Source: Alistipes muris (lineage in GTDB: Bacteria; Bacteroidota; Bacteroidia; Bacteroidales; Rikenellaceae). Taken from it: DNA of 64,000 nucleotides. The DNA lies in NCBI RefSeq assembly GCF_943193205.1, contig NZ_CALPDD010000011.1, positions 1 through 64,000 on the forward strand, in the 5' to 3' direction. A program made the translations under genes and the position numbers. The notes beneath the pieces were generated by a model. That model made no database searches. It had not been told where the DNA came from and saw nothing but the letters and a program-made list of their open reading frames with translations. Positions within the stretch are counted from its first letter, which is position 1, and every line of letters begins with the position of its first letter. Shown piece after piece: positions 18,872-28,655 of this stretch.

Positions 18872-19828
18872 CTACTCCTCCTTCACGAGGTTGAACTTGG
18901 TGGAAATCTCCTTCTGCTCGATGGCCTGCCGCAGATTGAAACGCTTCTTCTGCGCGATGTAACCCGGCTTCTCGCAGACAACCTCGATCTGCACGTTTCC
19001 TGAATTATTGAATGTCAGCCCCTTGACGTCGAACGTCTCGGTGGTCTCGTAAGGCGTGGAACCCACGTAGTTCTGATTGGTGTTCTTCACCTCGGAAGTC
19101 GACGAAACGATGCGGGTCGAGACATCGGCACCCTTGGGCGTCGAATCGACATACCACCGGATGACGGTCGATTCGAGCGCCGTATTGCCGGCTCCGGTCA
19201 CCTGCTTGTTCTTTTCGAGAGCCGGCGAAGCGGCCCGCTTGAGGAAGAAAGCAATCCGGTCCCAGTCGATGTCCTTCAACGCATTGGCATAGGCCGTATT
19301 CAAGGCCCTGGCCCCCGCAAGAAAATCATTGCCGTTGCCGCCGAGGCTGGCACGGCCTACGGCCACAACGCTGGGATAGACCAACTTGCGATCCTGATCG
19401 TGGACCTCGACATTCAGCTGGACAGTACCCGACCAACCCACTCCCGAAAGGAAACCGAGGTTGAACTCGCGGACCGAAAGCGTCAGCATGTAGTCGGTCG
19501 CAACGTCGGAATCGAGGTTGAAACCCATCGTGCGCATATAACGGCGCGTGCTCTCCGAAACGAACGATACGATTTCGGGGTCGGTCTGCACCTGCGGAAG
19601 CGTGGTGGCACTGGCGTCGTACTTCTGAAGCACACGGCTGTTGGAACGCGCATCGCGCACGTTGAGCCGGACGCCGTAGTCGAGTTCGACATAACGGTTG
19701 GCCTGCGGCTCCTCCGTGAGCGCCAGGTTAATGATCCGAGGACCGGGAGCGACGAAGTTCTTCACGGAGGCGCACGAAGCCAAGCCCAGCAGCATGGCGG
19801 CACCCGCAATCCAAAAGACTTTCTTCAT
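18872..19828 (-). CDS. lipoprotein with PEGA-like C-terminal region
   Basis: 318 aa; lipobox LASC with Cys19. The central part (residues 30-200) has no family I recognise; residues ~220-285 (WYVDSTPKGADV to STPYETTETFDVKG and CEKPGYIAQKK) look like a PEGA-type beta domain, which usually lies in surface or periplasmic proteins. Starts 2 bp after the upstream lipoprotein gene, so the two are an operon. Function unknown. Outer-membrane or periplasmic anchoring is inferred from the lipobox. Confidence 0.7.
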   Translation of the reverse strand: MKKVFWIAGAAMLLGLASCASVKNFVAPGPRIINLALTEEPQANRYVELDYGVRLNVRDARSNSRVLQKYDASATTLPQVQTDPEIVSFVSESTRRYMRTMGFNLDSDVATDYMLTLSVREFNLGFLSGVGWSGTVQLNVEVHDQDRKLVYPSVVAVGRASLGGNGNDFLAGARALNTAYANALKDIDWDRIAFFLKRAASPALEKNKQVTGAGNTALESTVIRWYVDSTPKGADVSTRIVSSTSEVKNTNQNYVGSTPYETTETFDVKGLTFNNSGNVQIEVVCEKPGYIAQKKRFNLRQAIEQKEISTKFNLVKEE

Positions 19829-19830
19829 GG

Positions 19831-20358
19831 CTAACGGTCCGTTTTAAGTTTGATGATCTTAGCAGTAACGGTCGACTTGTAAGTGATACTGCGCGTACCG
19901 GTCTGCTCGACATTCGTGGAAATGGTCGGCTCGATGACCGCATCGGCGCCGTACTCGCGCGCCAGATTGACCAGTCGATAGAGAGCCACCCGACGGACAA
20001 CAACCTCGGGCTGCGTGATGTCGGTAGTCGTTCCTGCGTAATCGTTTTGCAGATACCCCAGTCTCAGAATGCCGCTGTGCTTGCAGGCCAGGCCGAACTT
20101 GCCGGTCGTGAACTGCATCGAGAAGTCGCCGTCGGAATCGACGATTTCGGTTTTGGAACCGTCCCTGTCGTAGGAATAAACGACCGTGGCCTCGGCTGTA
20201 AGCGTATTGAGAATTTCGTAATCCGAACGTTCGAGATTCAGGTCGGCCAGCGGAGCCGTATCAATCGTGTTGACGGCCCGAGGCATGATGACACGCTTGA
20301 TCGAACCGCAGGAAGCAAGGCAAACGGCGCAGCAAGCCAAGATTAAAAGTTTTTTCAT
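19831..20358 (-). CDS. hypothetical lipoprotein
   Basis: 175 aa; lipobox LASC with Cys17 after a short hydrophobic signal. Mixed alpha/beta pattern, ending ITYKSTVTAKIIKLKTDR. The frame stays open upstream to 20586, but that stretch contains the folded element at 20477-20548 and is not protein-like. No recognised domain. Partner of the downstream lipoprotein (2-bp gap); both mention of similar motifs (tyrosine-rich beta strands, short lipobox) suggest joint envelope function, which is inference. Confidence 0.65.
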   Translation of the reverse strand: MKKLLILACCAVCLASCGSIKRVIMPRAVNTIDTAPLADLNLERSDYEILNTLTAEATVVYSYDRDGSKTEIVDSDGDFSMQFTTGKFGLACKHSGILRLGYLQNDYAGTTTDITQPEVVVRRVALYRLVNLAREYGADAVIEPTISTNVEQTGTRSITYKSTVTAKIIKLKTDR

Positions 20359-20725
20359 TTTTCGAGTTTGTTTGTTCGTGATGATTATTTCCGAAGTCCT
20401 CGAATCGGAAGATACGGACAAACAAAAAGCGCGGACTTCTTCGCAAGATGCCGGATTCTGCGGTCTTCCACAACCTTGTCCCCGAACAACGGAATAAAGC
20501 CCACGCTGGGATACAGCATGGGCGTCAAACTTTATTCCTTCGGGGACATTCGTGATAAGTGGAAGTTTCAGAATCCCGAAATACAAGCTAACGCCTTTTG
20601 TTTATATGTCCTCGGATGTTATTGTTCCATAGGCAAAAAAATGATGAATTTTCGACGAAGATAAAGGAAAGCCGGCAAAAAACAAAATTTTCCGTGCGAT
20701 TCGGTAAGACAAGCCTCGGGCTTGC
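20359..20725. other. 367-bp intergenic region
   Basis: Lies between the lipoprotein pair and lolA, both minus. No credible gene. It holds the 72-nt folded element (20477-20548) and otherwise AT-rich sequence without a clear promoter match. The leader of the lipoprotein operon must lie here. Confidence 0.6.
20477..20548. repeat. 72-nt three-segment palindromic element
   Basis: Pairs TGTCCCCGAA (20477-20486) with TTCGGGGACA (20539-20548); GGAATAAAG (20491-20499) with CTTTATTCC (20530-20538); and CCCACGCTG (20500-20508) with CAGCATGGG (20514-20522), one mismatch, closing loop GGATA. Bulges of 4 and 7 nt interrupt it. No T run follows on either strand, so it is not a plain terminator. Confidence 0.8.
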
Positions 20726-21337
20726 TTACCGGAAGTCGATCCACTCGTAGTCGGGATAGGCGGCGCGGTCGAAAGTGCGGAGCGGCCCGTCGAACGGCCC
20801 GAACCGAAGAATCCGCACCGTAACCTGCCCGCCGTCGAAGTCGTAGACGATGGACTGCGGACGGAGGGATGCCGTCGCAACGACAAGCGTAATATTGCCT
20901 GTCGGAGCACCGCTCCCGGCCGCGGGTGTCAGCTGCACGGCCGTCGCGCCGTCGCGCTCCCACAACAGCGAGGGTACATATTCGCTGTCCAGAAAATCGA
21001 ACGCCCGGACCGGATTGTCGAGCAGGCTGCGGCTGGCGGCGTCCGTCTCTCCGACGATGATTTCCCTGCGGCTGTTGCTGACCTCGAAACGGGTGCTGCC
21101 GTCGGCGAAAACCTCGTTATCGCCCATGACAAGGTAATAACTGTCGCCCGAGACGAAATAAGAGCCCGTACCCCGGTACTCCCCCATCGCCACCTCGAAA
21201 CCGATTTCGTACCCTTCGAGCGCACGCATCTGCGCCGAGAGCGCCGCCACGACCTCTTCAGCCCGGCTCTGCGCCAGCACGGCCGGCGGCAACAACATAC
21301 AGACGACGCCCAACAAACAAACAACGGCTTTTTTCAT
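20726..21337 (-). CDS. lolA: LolA-like outer-membrane lipoprotein carrier
   Basis: 203 aa with signal peptide (MKKAVV through PPAVLAQS). The mature protein starts with an amphipathic helix (EEVVAALSAQMRALEGYE) followed by a beta-rich half-barrel pattern with the segments GTGSYFVSGDSYYLVM and FEVSNSRREIIV, as in LolA, which ferries lipoproteins across the periplasm. Lies directly downstream of ftsK, a common Bacteroidetes arrangement. The frame continues upstream through the 27-nt repeat, but the signal peptide sets the start. Sequence similarity is distant, so LolA-like is used. Confidence 0.75.
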   Translation of the reverse strand: MKKAVVCLLGVVCMLLPPAVLAQSRAEEVVAALSAQMRALEGYEIGFEVAMGEYRGTGSYFVSGDSYYLVMGDNEVFADGSTRFEVSNSRREIIVGETDAASRSLLDNPVRAFDFLDSEYVPSLLWERDGATAVQLTPAAGSGAPTGNITLVVATASLRPQSIVYDFDGGQVTVRILRFGPFDGPLRTFDRAAYPDYEWIDFR

Positions 21338-21350
21338 AGGTGCAAAATTA

Positions 21351-21377
21351 GGTTCTTCGCTGACGCTCAGAATGACA
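21351..21377. repeat. dispersed 27-nt repeat, copy 2
   Basis: Between ftsK and lolA. Identical to copy 1 apart from one base (GGTTCTTCG instead of GATTCTTCG at its left end). Confidence 0.85.
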
Positions 21378-21404
21378 AAATTCGCTCGGAGCGGCAAAAT
21401 CCGG

Positions 21405-24266
21405 TCAGAACACCCCCAGCTCCTGCAACTTGGCTTCGAGCGACGGGAGGTCGTGGTAGAGGATTTCGCGGGGCTTGGCGCCGATTTGCCGCCCGACGAT
21501 GCCGGCCCGTTCGAGCTGCATCATGATACGCCCGGCGCGGTTGAAACCCACCTCGTAATTGCGCTGGATCATCGACGTGGAAATAGAACCGCTCTCCACG
21601 GCGCCGCGTGCGATGCCCGCGAAAAGCACGTCGTACTTGACCGGAGCCGAAGCCTCCTCGCTGCCCATCCCGCTTTCGCCCCCCTCGGGCACGTAGTCGG
21701 GCAACAGATAAGGCGCGGTATAACCCTGCTGCTTGGAAATGTACTCGACGATACGCTCGACCTCGCGCGTCTCGACCAACGCGCACTGAATACGCGTCAG
21801 CTCGCCGTCCTTGGAGAAAAGCATGTCGCCGCGGCCGATGAGCTGGTTGGCGCCGGGCTGGTCGATGATGGTCCGCGAGTCGATCATCTGCATGACGCGG
21901 AACGCGATACGGGCCGGGAAATTGGCCTTGATACCTCCGGTGATGACCTTGACGTCGGGACGCTGCGTGGCGATGATAAGGTGGATACCCACGGCGCGGG
22001 CTTTCTGGGCCAGCCGCATGACGGGCCGCTCGACCTCGCGCGCCATCATGATAAGGTCGGCGAACTCGTCGACGATGACGACGATGTAAGGCAGATAGCG
22101 GTGGCCTTTCTCGGGATTGAGCCGCCGCGCCGTGAACTTCTCGTTGTACTCGACGATGTTGCGCGCTCCGGCCTGGCTGCACAGCTCCAAACGGTTGTCC
22201 ATCTCGATGCAAAGCGAATTGAGCGTGTAGACCGCCTTCATCGGGTCGGTGATGATGGCCTTCTCCTCCGACTCCATCTTGGCGAGGAAATGGCGTTCGA
22301 GCTTGGCGTAGAGCGAGAATTCGACCATCTTGGGGTCGATCATCACGAACTTGAGCTGTGCCGGATGCTTACGGTAGAGCAACGACGTGATAATAGCGTT
22401 CAGCCCCACCGACTTACCCTGTCCGGTAGCACCCGCGACGAGCAAGTGGGGCATCTTGGCGAGGTCGAACACGTAGTTCTCGTTCTGAATCGTGCGCCCG
22501 ATGACCACCGGGAGCTCGGCCTTGGACTCCTGGAAACGCACCGACCGCACGGCCGAATACATCGACACGACCTGCTTGTCGCGGTTGGGCACCTCGATGC
22601 CGATGGTTCCCTTGCCGGGGATGGGGGCAATGATGCGGATACCCAACGCCTTGAGGCTCTGGGCAATGTCGTTTTCGAGACCCTGGATTTTGGAAATCTT
22701 GACCCCCTGCGCCTGCACGATTTCGTAGAGCGTGACCGTGGGGCCCACCGTCGCCTTGATGCGCTGGATGGGGATGCCGAAATACTTGAGGGTCTCCTCG
22801 ATGCGCGACTTGTTCTCGAAAATCTCTTCGCTGCTTACCTCCGAATCGGAAACATAGTCTTCGAGCAGCGTCACGGCGGGTTTGCGGTAGTGGATCAGGT
22901 CCTTGAGCGGGTCGTAGCTGTCGGTCGGAATGGCCTTTTCGTCGACCAGCCGGGCGCGGTTGGTTTCGACCGTGACCACCACCCCCTCGGCCGGAGCTTC
23001 GGACGACGCAGGCTGTACCGGCTGCGCGGTCTTGGGCACGGTCACAAGGTAGGGTTCGCCGGGGTTCTGCGGCTCCTCCTCGACGGGCTCCGGTTCGGCG
23101 GCAGGCGCCTGCTTGGCCGCCATCGTTATTTCGGTGAACGGTCCGTGGACCACGGGCTTGGGCACCGCAGGCTGGTCGAGCTCGACCAATCCGCCACGGC
23201 CCATGACGACACGGCCCTTGCGCGAGAGGTCGAATTCGAGGAACTCATCGTCCCCGGCCACAAGAACGGGCCCGGCAGGCTCCTCGGGCACCTCCTCCGG
23301 CTCGGCGGGCGCATTGCGCACGATTTCGGTGAACGGGTCGTCGCTCTCCTCGGGCATCTCGGCCACGGACGCACGCCGCGGCTCGGCAGAGACGGGTTCG
23401 GCATACCGCCGGGCCGCCACCGGTTCGGTGCGCGGCGGAATCGTATAGGGGGCTTCCTCCTGCTGGTAAGCGGGCTCCTCCTGCGGAACATCGAACCACG
23501 GTTCCTCCTCCTGCGGCACAGGATTCTGCGCAGGAGCAGGGGTTTGCACGGGCTGCGCAGGCGGCAGGGGCGTATCGTAGAAAAACTCCTCGTTGTCGGA
23601 CTGCGCGGACGAAGCGACCCTCTGCCGGAAACTTTCGACGAGCCGCTCGCCGCGGCCGACCACGGCCTGTCCGGCGGAATTGACCGTATTGATGAAATTG
23701 CGGTTGATGAAAACGCCGACCAGAATCCAGCACACCAACAGCAGAATGACCGTTCCGAAAGTACCGATGCGGCCGCTCAGCAATTCGGCCACCGCGATGC
23801 CGAAAGCACCGCCCCACCCGGTCGAACAACAAAGACTGCCGCGGGTTCCGGCCACGAAACCCAGGGTCAGCGAACCGAGAATCATGACCAGGCACAGCGC
23901 GAGCACCGAGTGGTTGAGCAACATGGGGCGCTGGCGGATGATGCGGATGCCCACGAGCATCAGCACGACGGGCACCAGGATGCCGCAGACGCCCAGCGAA
24001 CGGTCGACCAGCAAGATGCCCAGCCGGGCCCCTGTGCCGCCGCACCAGTTGCGGACCGTCTCGCGAAACAGCTCGGGCTCCTCGCTCGACTTGCGGAGGA
24101 TACTCTGGTCGGCCTCCCAACAAAAAAACGAAGAAAAGAGCGCCACGGCGGCGAACACCCCGACGCAGAGCAGCAACAAGCCGACGATCCAGCGGATGCT
24201 GTCGGTGTTGCTCCGCTGAACCCGCTGCCGTGCATTGGGCGAAGTGGTGGTGTTTCGGGATGCCAT
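21405..24266 (-). CDS. ftsK: DNA translocase FtsK
   Basis: Septal DNA pump for chromosome dimer resolution and terminus segregation, 953 aa. Four to five membrane helices in residues 25-190; acidic Pro/Glu-rich linker 200-480; alpha/beta motor 485-890 with Walker A AGATGQGKSVG (611-621) and Walker B YIVVIVDEFADL; C-terminal gamma winged helix STSMIQRNYEVGFNRAGRI. An upstream in-frame TTG (24302) is rejected in favour of ATG 24266. First gene of an ftsK-lolA unit. Confidence 0.95.
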   Translation of the reverse strand: MASRNTTTSPNARQRVQRSNTDSIRWIVGLLLLCVGVFAAVALFSSFFCWEADQSILRKSSEEPELFRETVRNWCGGTGARLGILLVDRSLGVCGILVPVVLMLVGIRIIRQRPMLLNHSVLALCLVMILGSLTLGFVAGTRGSLCCSTGWGGAFGIAVAELLSGRIGTFGTVILLLVCWILVGVFINRNFINTVNSAGQAVVGRGERLVESFRQRVASSAQSDNEEFFYDTPLPPAQPVQTPAPAQNPVPQEEEPWFDVPQEEPAYQQEEAPYTIPPRTEPVAARRYAEPVSAEPRRASVAEMPEESDDPFTEIVRNAPAEPEEVPEEPAGPVLVAGDDEFLEFDLSRKGRVVMGRGGLVELDQPAVPKPVVHGPFTEITMAAKQAPAAEPEPVEEEPQNPGEPYLVTVPKTAQPVQPASSEAPAEGVVVTVETNRARLVDEKAIPTDSYDPLKDLIHYRKPAVTLLEDYVSDSEVSSEEIFENKSRIEETLKYFGIPIQRIKATVGPTVTLYEIVQAQGVKISKIQGLENDIAQSLKALGIRIIAPIPGKGTIGIEVPNRDKQVVSMYSAVRSVRFQESKAELPVVIGRTIQNENYVFDLAKMPHLLVAGATGQGKSVGLNAIITSLLYRKHPAQLKFVMIDPKMVEFSLYAKLERHFLAKMESEEKAIITDPMKAVYTLNSLCIEMDNRLELCSQAGARNIVEYNEKFTARRLNPEKGHRYLPYIVVIVDEFADLIMMAREVERPVMRLAQKARAVGIHLIIATQRPDVKVITGGIKANFPARIAFRVMQMIDSRTIIDQPGANQLIGRGDMLFSKDGELTRIQCALVETREVERIVEYISKQQGYTAPYLLPDYVPEGGESGMGSEEASAPVKYDVLFAGIARGAVESGSISTSMIQRNYEVGFNRAGRIMMQLERAGIVGRQIGAKPREILYHDLPSLEAKLQELGVF

Positions 24267-24351
24267 GACCTGACTGAGAATTCGACCGAGCGAAGGTAGC
24301 AAAAATTTTCGGATTTCCGGACCTGCAACGCCCGAAATCTGACGGAGGGAA

Positions 24352-25128
24352 TCAGCCGCGCGAACCCATCGCTTTCATTTCCAGGCGCGAACGGTAGGCT
24401 TCGTCGGCGAAAGTGAGGAACTCGCAAGCGGGCACATGGTCCGCGGCGGCCCGAAGCCCGTAGCGGTCGAGCAACTCGGCGACGCGACGGGCGACGGCGG
24501 GCGACGGGTCGACGATGGCGACGCCGCGCCCCGCGACGATGCGCTCCAACACGGGCAGCAGGAACGGATAATGCGTACAGCCCAGCACAATCTGGTCGGC
24601 GCCGCGCTCCAACATGGGCTCGACGGCCCGGCGCACGCACTCCTCGGCTTCGGGCGTCGCTTCGCGGTCGCTCTCGACCAACTCGACGAATCCCCGGCCG
24701 GGAGCCGTGACGACCTCGATGCCCCTGCCGTAGAGCGCGGCCGTGCGGCGGAACAAGTCGCCGTCGAGACTGCGCTCGGTGGCCAGCACCCCCACCACCC
24801 CACTACGGGTGGCCAAGCAGGCGGGCTTGACGGCAGGCTCCATGCCGACGATGGGCATGGGAGCGTATTTCCCGCGCAGGAAGTCGATGGCGGCGGCCGT
24901 AGCGGTATTGCAGGCGACGACCACGAGCTTGCACCCCCGGGCGACCAACGCGGCGACCGCCTCGTCAGCGAGCCGGACAATCTCCTCGCGCGGCCGCGAC
25001 CCGTAGGGGCAGTTCTTACCGTCGCCCAGGTAGAGGAGCGATTCGCCGGGCAGCGCACGCCGCACCTCGCGCCAGACGGTCAGACCGCCCAGCCCCGAAT
25101 CGTAGATGGCTATGGGAGCGCTATTCAT
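24352..25128 (-). CDS. murI: glutamate racemase
   Basis: Supplies D-glutamate for peptidoglycan. 258 aa. Both catalytic cysteines are present: VVVACNTATAAA and LGCTHYPFL; the substrate loop YDSGLGGLTVW is at residues 9-19 and GKNCPYGSRP at ~36-45. Its start codon directly abuts the heptad array at 25129. Confidence 0.95.
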   Translation of the reverse strand: MNSAPIAIYDSGLGGLTVWREVRRALPGESLLYLGDGKNCPYGSRPREEIVRLADEAVAALVARGCKLVVVACNTATAAAIDFLRGKYAPMPIVGMEPAVKPACLATRSGVVGVLATERSLDGDLFRRTAALYGRGIEVVTAPGRGFVELVESDREATPEAEECVRRAVEPMLERGADQIVLGCTHYPFLLPVLERIVAGRGVAIVDPSPAVARRVAELLDRYGLRAAADHVPACEFLTFADEAYRSRLEMKAMGSRG

Positions 25129-25160
25129 AATTAAAAATCGAGAATGAAAAATTAAAAATC
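25129..25160. repeat. heptanucleotide array, left arm of inverted pair B
   Basis: AATTAAA, AATCGAG, AATGAAA, AATTAAA, AATC on the plus strand, beginning the base after the murI start codon. Inverted partner at 25248-25279; the 87-bp GC-rich spacer begins TTTCGGCC and ends GGCCGATT, extending the stem. Confidence 0.85.
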
Positions 25161-25247
25161 TTTCGGCCGCAAGGGTCGGAATCCGCAGAACGTACCAGCC
25201 AGAACCGGGGACCCTGCCGATGAAGTCCGAAACGCCGCCGGGGCCGA

Positions 25248-25279
25248 TTTTTCATTCTTCATTTTTCATTTTTAATTTT
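25248..25279. repeat. heptanucleotide array, right arm of inverted pair B
   Basis: The minus strand reads AATTAAA, AATGAAA, AATGAAG, AATGAAA. The array contains the last codons (KIKNEK) and the stop codon of aroK. Confidence 0.85.
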
Positions 25280-25786
25280 GCTTAATATGTTTTCCGCCAC
25301 TTCGTCGTCCGACAAGGCGTCGCAGTCGAACACCCACCGGGCCTGTGCGTAGCAAGGTTCGCGCTCGGCGATGTCGCGGGCCATGAAGCCGACCAGCTCG
25401 CCGTCGGACAAACCCCGCAGGCGGGGCCGCTTCTGCCGTCCGTAGGGTGAAAGGCGCCGCGCGATCTGCTCGGCGGAGCGCCGCAGGTAGACCGTTGTTC
25501 CGGCTTCGTTCATCCGGGCCATGTTGTCGCGCCACAGCGGAAGCCCTCCGCCCGTGGAGACCACCCTCGTCGCGGGGTCGGCGATCAGCCGTTCGAGCAC
25601 TTCGCGCTCGACCTCGCGGAAACGCTCCTCGCCCTCGTAGCGGAAGATGTCGGCGACGGTCGCTCCCTCCCGCTCCTCCACCGCCCGGTCGGTATCGACC
25701 GCCTCCACGCCGAGCCGCCGCGCAATCTTGCGCGCAAGGGTGCTCTTGCCGCAACCCATGTACCCGACCAAGAAAAGCGGACGCAT
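25259..25786 (-). CDS. aroK: shikimate kinase
   Basis: Phosphorylates shikimate in aromatic amino-acid synthesis. 175 aa: Walker A GYMGCGKSTL (residues 8-17), shikimate-binding DTD (32-34), GGG motif STGGGLP (~78-84), and lid arginines in YGRQKRPRLRG. The C-terminal KIKNEK is encoded by the heptad repeat and lies outside the usual fold, so it is probably an accreted tail. 12 bp after parC. Confidence 0.93.
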   Translation of the reverse strand: MRPLFLVGYMGCGKSTLARKIARRLGVEAVDTDRAVEEREGATVADIFRYEGEERFREVEREVLERLIADPATRVVSTGGGLPLWRDNMARMNEAGTTVYLRRSAEQIARRLSPYGRQKRPRLRGLSDGELVGFMARDIAEREPCYAQARWVFDCDALSDDEVAENILSKIKNEK

Positions 25787-25798
25787 AACCGTCGGAAG

Positions 25799-28654
25799 TC
25801 AGAACAAATCCAACTGCTCGGGGTCGATCACCTCGTCGGCATCGCCGCGGGGCCGTTCGACCTCGAAAGCCACTTCGTCGGAGACCGACGCCTGCGCAGC
25901 ACCGGCCTGCGGCGCCGAAACCTCGGAATCTTCCGGCCCCTCACCGGCAAGCCCGGCATCTTCGGCAAGGTCGAAATCCGCCGCGGCCGTCTCCTCGTCG
26001 TCCGGCCCGGGTTCGGGCTGCGGAGGAAGCGCGGGCTCGATGAACCGCAGCGACGCGACCTCGAAAGTAGTCAGCCGCTTGCCCTTGGCGCGGTGGCTCT
26101 TGACCCCCACGAACCCGTCGACGTCGATTTCGTCGGCCGGGCGCGAAGCATGGGCCCCCTTGTAGGTTATCTCCAGGCGGGCGCCCGCGCGGTCGGTGAC
26201 GCAGACGAAGTCGGACTGCCCCTCCTCGTCGAGGAAGAACTGCAACTTGTCGGTGGCTTCGGCCGTGAAACGCTTCATATAATAATAACCCTGCGCGCGG
26301 TCGAAGTAGCAGACGCTGTAAACGCATCCGGCCTCGAAGCGGTCGACCCGCACGGTCTCGTCGGGGAAGTGCTGGGCGAGGTCGTAACCGGTAATATAAT
26401 ATTGGTTCCTGGAGGTCCAGACAATCAGCTTGTCGTCGCCCTTGAACTCGCCGAGGAGCTTGCCGCGCCCGTCGGCGTTGAGCCGCCGCACGTCCTCGTC
26501 GAACCAGACGCTCTGGCCGCCGAGCGTCGAGACGCCGCGCTCCTTCAAGACGATTTTGTGGATGCCGTAGCGCGAGAAGAGGTTGCCCTGGCTCTGGCGC
26601 CCCTTGATGGCGAGGGTCGAGAAATCGAGGTCGACGATCACCTTCTTGAGCCGCGGACGGGGCTTGAAGTAGACCTTCAGCACCTCGGCCTCGCCGTTGG
26701 GGTTGACCGACATGTAGAGAATCTCGCTGCGCGGCGTCCCCTTGGTCATGTCGTATTCCTTGTCGCGCGTGACGGACTTGATGGCGCAGCGCTTCATCAG
26801 AATCGGACCATTGCGGCCGTCGCGGTAGAGCACGTTGTAGATGGTCCGCTCGTCGTTGCGCTTGAAGACGCCGATGTAATAGATGCCCTTGTCGAAGAAC
26901 GCCTTGTCCGAGACCTTGGTGATGACGTAGCGGCCGTCCTTGGTGAAGACGATGACGTCGTCGATGTCCGAGCAGTCGCAGACGAACTCGGCGTCCTTCA
27001 TCGACTTGCCGATGCCGAAGAAACCCTCGGCACGGTCGACGTAGAGCTTGGCGTTCGTGACGGCGACTTTCGTAGCCTCGATGGAATCGAACTCGCGCAG
27101 TTCGGTGCGGCGTTCGTGGCCGGCGCCGTATTTCTCGCGGATGCGGCGGTAGTAGGCCACGGCGTAGGCCGTGAGGTGCTCGATGTCGTGCTTGGTCTGC
27201 GCTATCTGCTCCTCGATCTGCTTGATCTCGTTGTCGGCCTTTTCGGTGTCGTAGCGCGAAATGCGGATGAATCGCAGTTCGGTGAGCCGCTGCACGTCGT
27301 CGATGGTCACCTCGCGGCGCAGCAGCTTCTTGAACGGCGCCAGCCCCTTGTCGACAGCGGCATAGGCCGCTTCGCGGGTCTTGCACCCCTCGATAAGCTG
27401 GTAGAGCTTGTTTTCGATGAAGATGCGCTCGAGCGACGCAGCGTGCCAAGCCTCGTTCAGCTCGCCGAGCCGGATTTCGAGCTCGCGGCCCAGCAGCCAC
27501 TTGGTGTGGTCGGCCGAACGGCGCAGAATCTCCCGCACCCCGAGGAAATGGGGCTTCTCCTCCCAGATGACGCAGGCGTTGGGCGAGATGGAGACCTCGC
27601 AGTCGGTAAAGGCGTAGAGCGCGTCGATGGTCTTGTCCGACGATTCGTCGGGAGCCACCTGGATGACGATTTCGACCTTGTCGGCCGTGTTGTCGTCGAC
27701 CTTGCGGATCTTGATTTTGCCCTTTTCGTTGGCCTTGATAATCGACTCCTTGATGGATTCGGTGGTGGTGGTATAGGGTATTTCGGTGATGGCAAGGGTG
27801 CGCTTGTCGATTTTCGAGATGCGCGCCCGCACCTTGACCGCCCCGCCCCGCAGACCGTCGTTGTAACGGCTCACGTCGGCCGTGCCGCCCGTGGGGAAAT
27901 CGGGATAGAGCTCGAAGTCGCGCCCCTCCAGATGGGCGATGCAGGCGTCGATAAGCTCGTTGAAGTTGTGCGGCAGAATCTTCGACGCCAAACCCACGGC
28001 GATGCCGTCCGACCCTTGGGCCAACAGCAGCGGGAACTTGATGGGCAGCGTGACGGGCTCCTCGTTGCGGCCGTCGTAGGAACGCATCCACTCGGTGGTC
28101 TTCTTGTTGAAAACCACGTCGAGGGCGAATTTCGACAGACGCGCCTCGATGTAACGGCCTGCGGCGGCCTCGTCGCCCGTGAGGATGTTGCCCCAGTTGC
28201 CCTGGCAGTCTATCAGCAGCTCTTTCTGCCCCAGCTGCACGAGGGCATCCTTGATGGAAGCGTCGCCGTGGGGATGGTACTGCATGGTCTGCCCGACGAT
28301 GTTGGCCACCTTGTTGTAGCGGCCGTCGTCGACGGTCTTCATGGCGTGGAGAATACGCCGCTGCACGGGCTTCAGACCGTCCTCGACATGGGGCACGGCG
28401 CGTTCGAGGATGACATACGATGCGTAATCGAGGAACCAGTTCTTGTACATGCCTGTGAGCTTGCGCACCCCGCCCTCCTCCTGCGTCAGACGGTCGTACT
28501 TGCCGCTCCTGGCCGGGGCGGCAGGCGCTTCGGCATCGTCCGCATCGGATGCGCCGGCGGGTGCTTCGGCAGCCCCGTCGCCGACGGTTCCGGACGCCGC
28601 GGGCTCCCCGTTGAACTCCTCTTCGGGATGGATTCTATCTTTATCTTGAGACAT
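25799..28654 (-). CDS. parC: DNA topoisomerase IV subunit A
   Basis: Decatenating type IIA topoisomerase, 951 aa. An acidic Ala/Glu/Asp-rich N-terminal extension of about 50 residues precedes the catalytic domain; active-site Tyr168 in AAAGRYIEARLS. The quinolone region reads HPHGDASIKDALVQLGQ, with Ala at the E. coli Ser80 position. The beta-pinwheel domain and an acidic C-terminal tail follow. Paired with parE (31-bp gap). TTG at 28657 is rejected in favour of ATG 28654. Confidence 0.95.
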   Translation of the reverse strand: MSQDKDRIHPEEEFNGEPAASGTVGDGAAEAPAGASDADDAEAPAAPARSGKYDRLTQEEGGVRKLTGMYKNWFLDYASYVILERAVPHVEDGLKPVQRRILHAMKTVDDGRYNKVANIVGQTMQYHPHGDASIKDALVQLGQKELLIDCQGNWGNILTGDEAAAGRYIEARLSKFALDVVFNKKTTEWMRSYDGRNEEPVTLPIKFPLLLAQGSDGIAVGLASKILPHNFNELIDACIAHLEGRDFELYPDFPTGGTADVSRYNDGLRGGAVKVRARISKIDKRTLAITEIPYTTTTESIKESIIKANEKGKIKIRKVDDNTADKVEIVIQVAPDESSDKTIDALYAFTDCEVSISPNACVIWEEKPHFLGVREILRRSADHTKWLLGRELEIRLGELNEAWHAASLERIFIENKLYQLIEGCKTREAAYAAVDKGLAPFKKLLRREVTIDDVQRLTELRFIRISRYDTEKADNEIKQIEEQIAQTKHDIEHLTAYAVAYYRRIREKYGAGHERRTELREFDSIEATKVAVTNAKLYVDRAEGFFGIGKSMKDAEFVCDCSDIDDVIVFTKDGRYVITKVSDKAFFDKGIYYIGVFKRNDERTIYNVLYRDGRNGPILMKRCAIKSVTRDKEYDMTKGTPRSEILYMSVNPNGEAEVLKVYFKPRPRLKKVIVDLDFSTLAIKGRQSQGNLFSRYGIHKIVLKERGVSTLGGQSVWFDEDVRRLNADGRGKLLGEFKGDDKLIVWTSRNQYYITGYDLAQHFPDETVRVDRFEAGCVYSVCYFDRAQGYYYMKRFTAEATDKLQFFLDEEGQSDFVCVTDRAGARLEITYKGAHASRPADEIDVDGFVGVKSHRAKGKRLTTFEVASLRFIEPALPPQPEPGPDDEETAAADFDLAEDAGLAGEGPEDSEVSAPQAGAAQASVSDEVAFEVERPRGDADEVIDPEQLDLF

Positions 28655-28655
28655 C

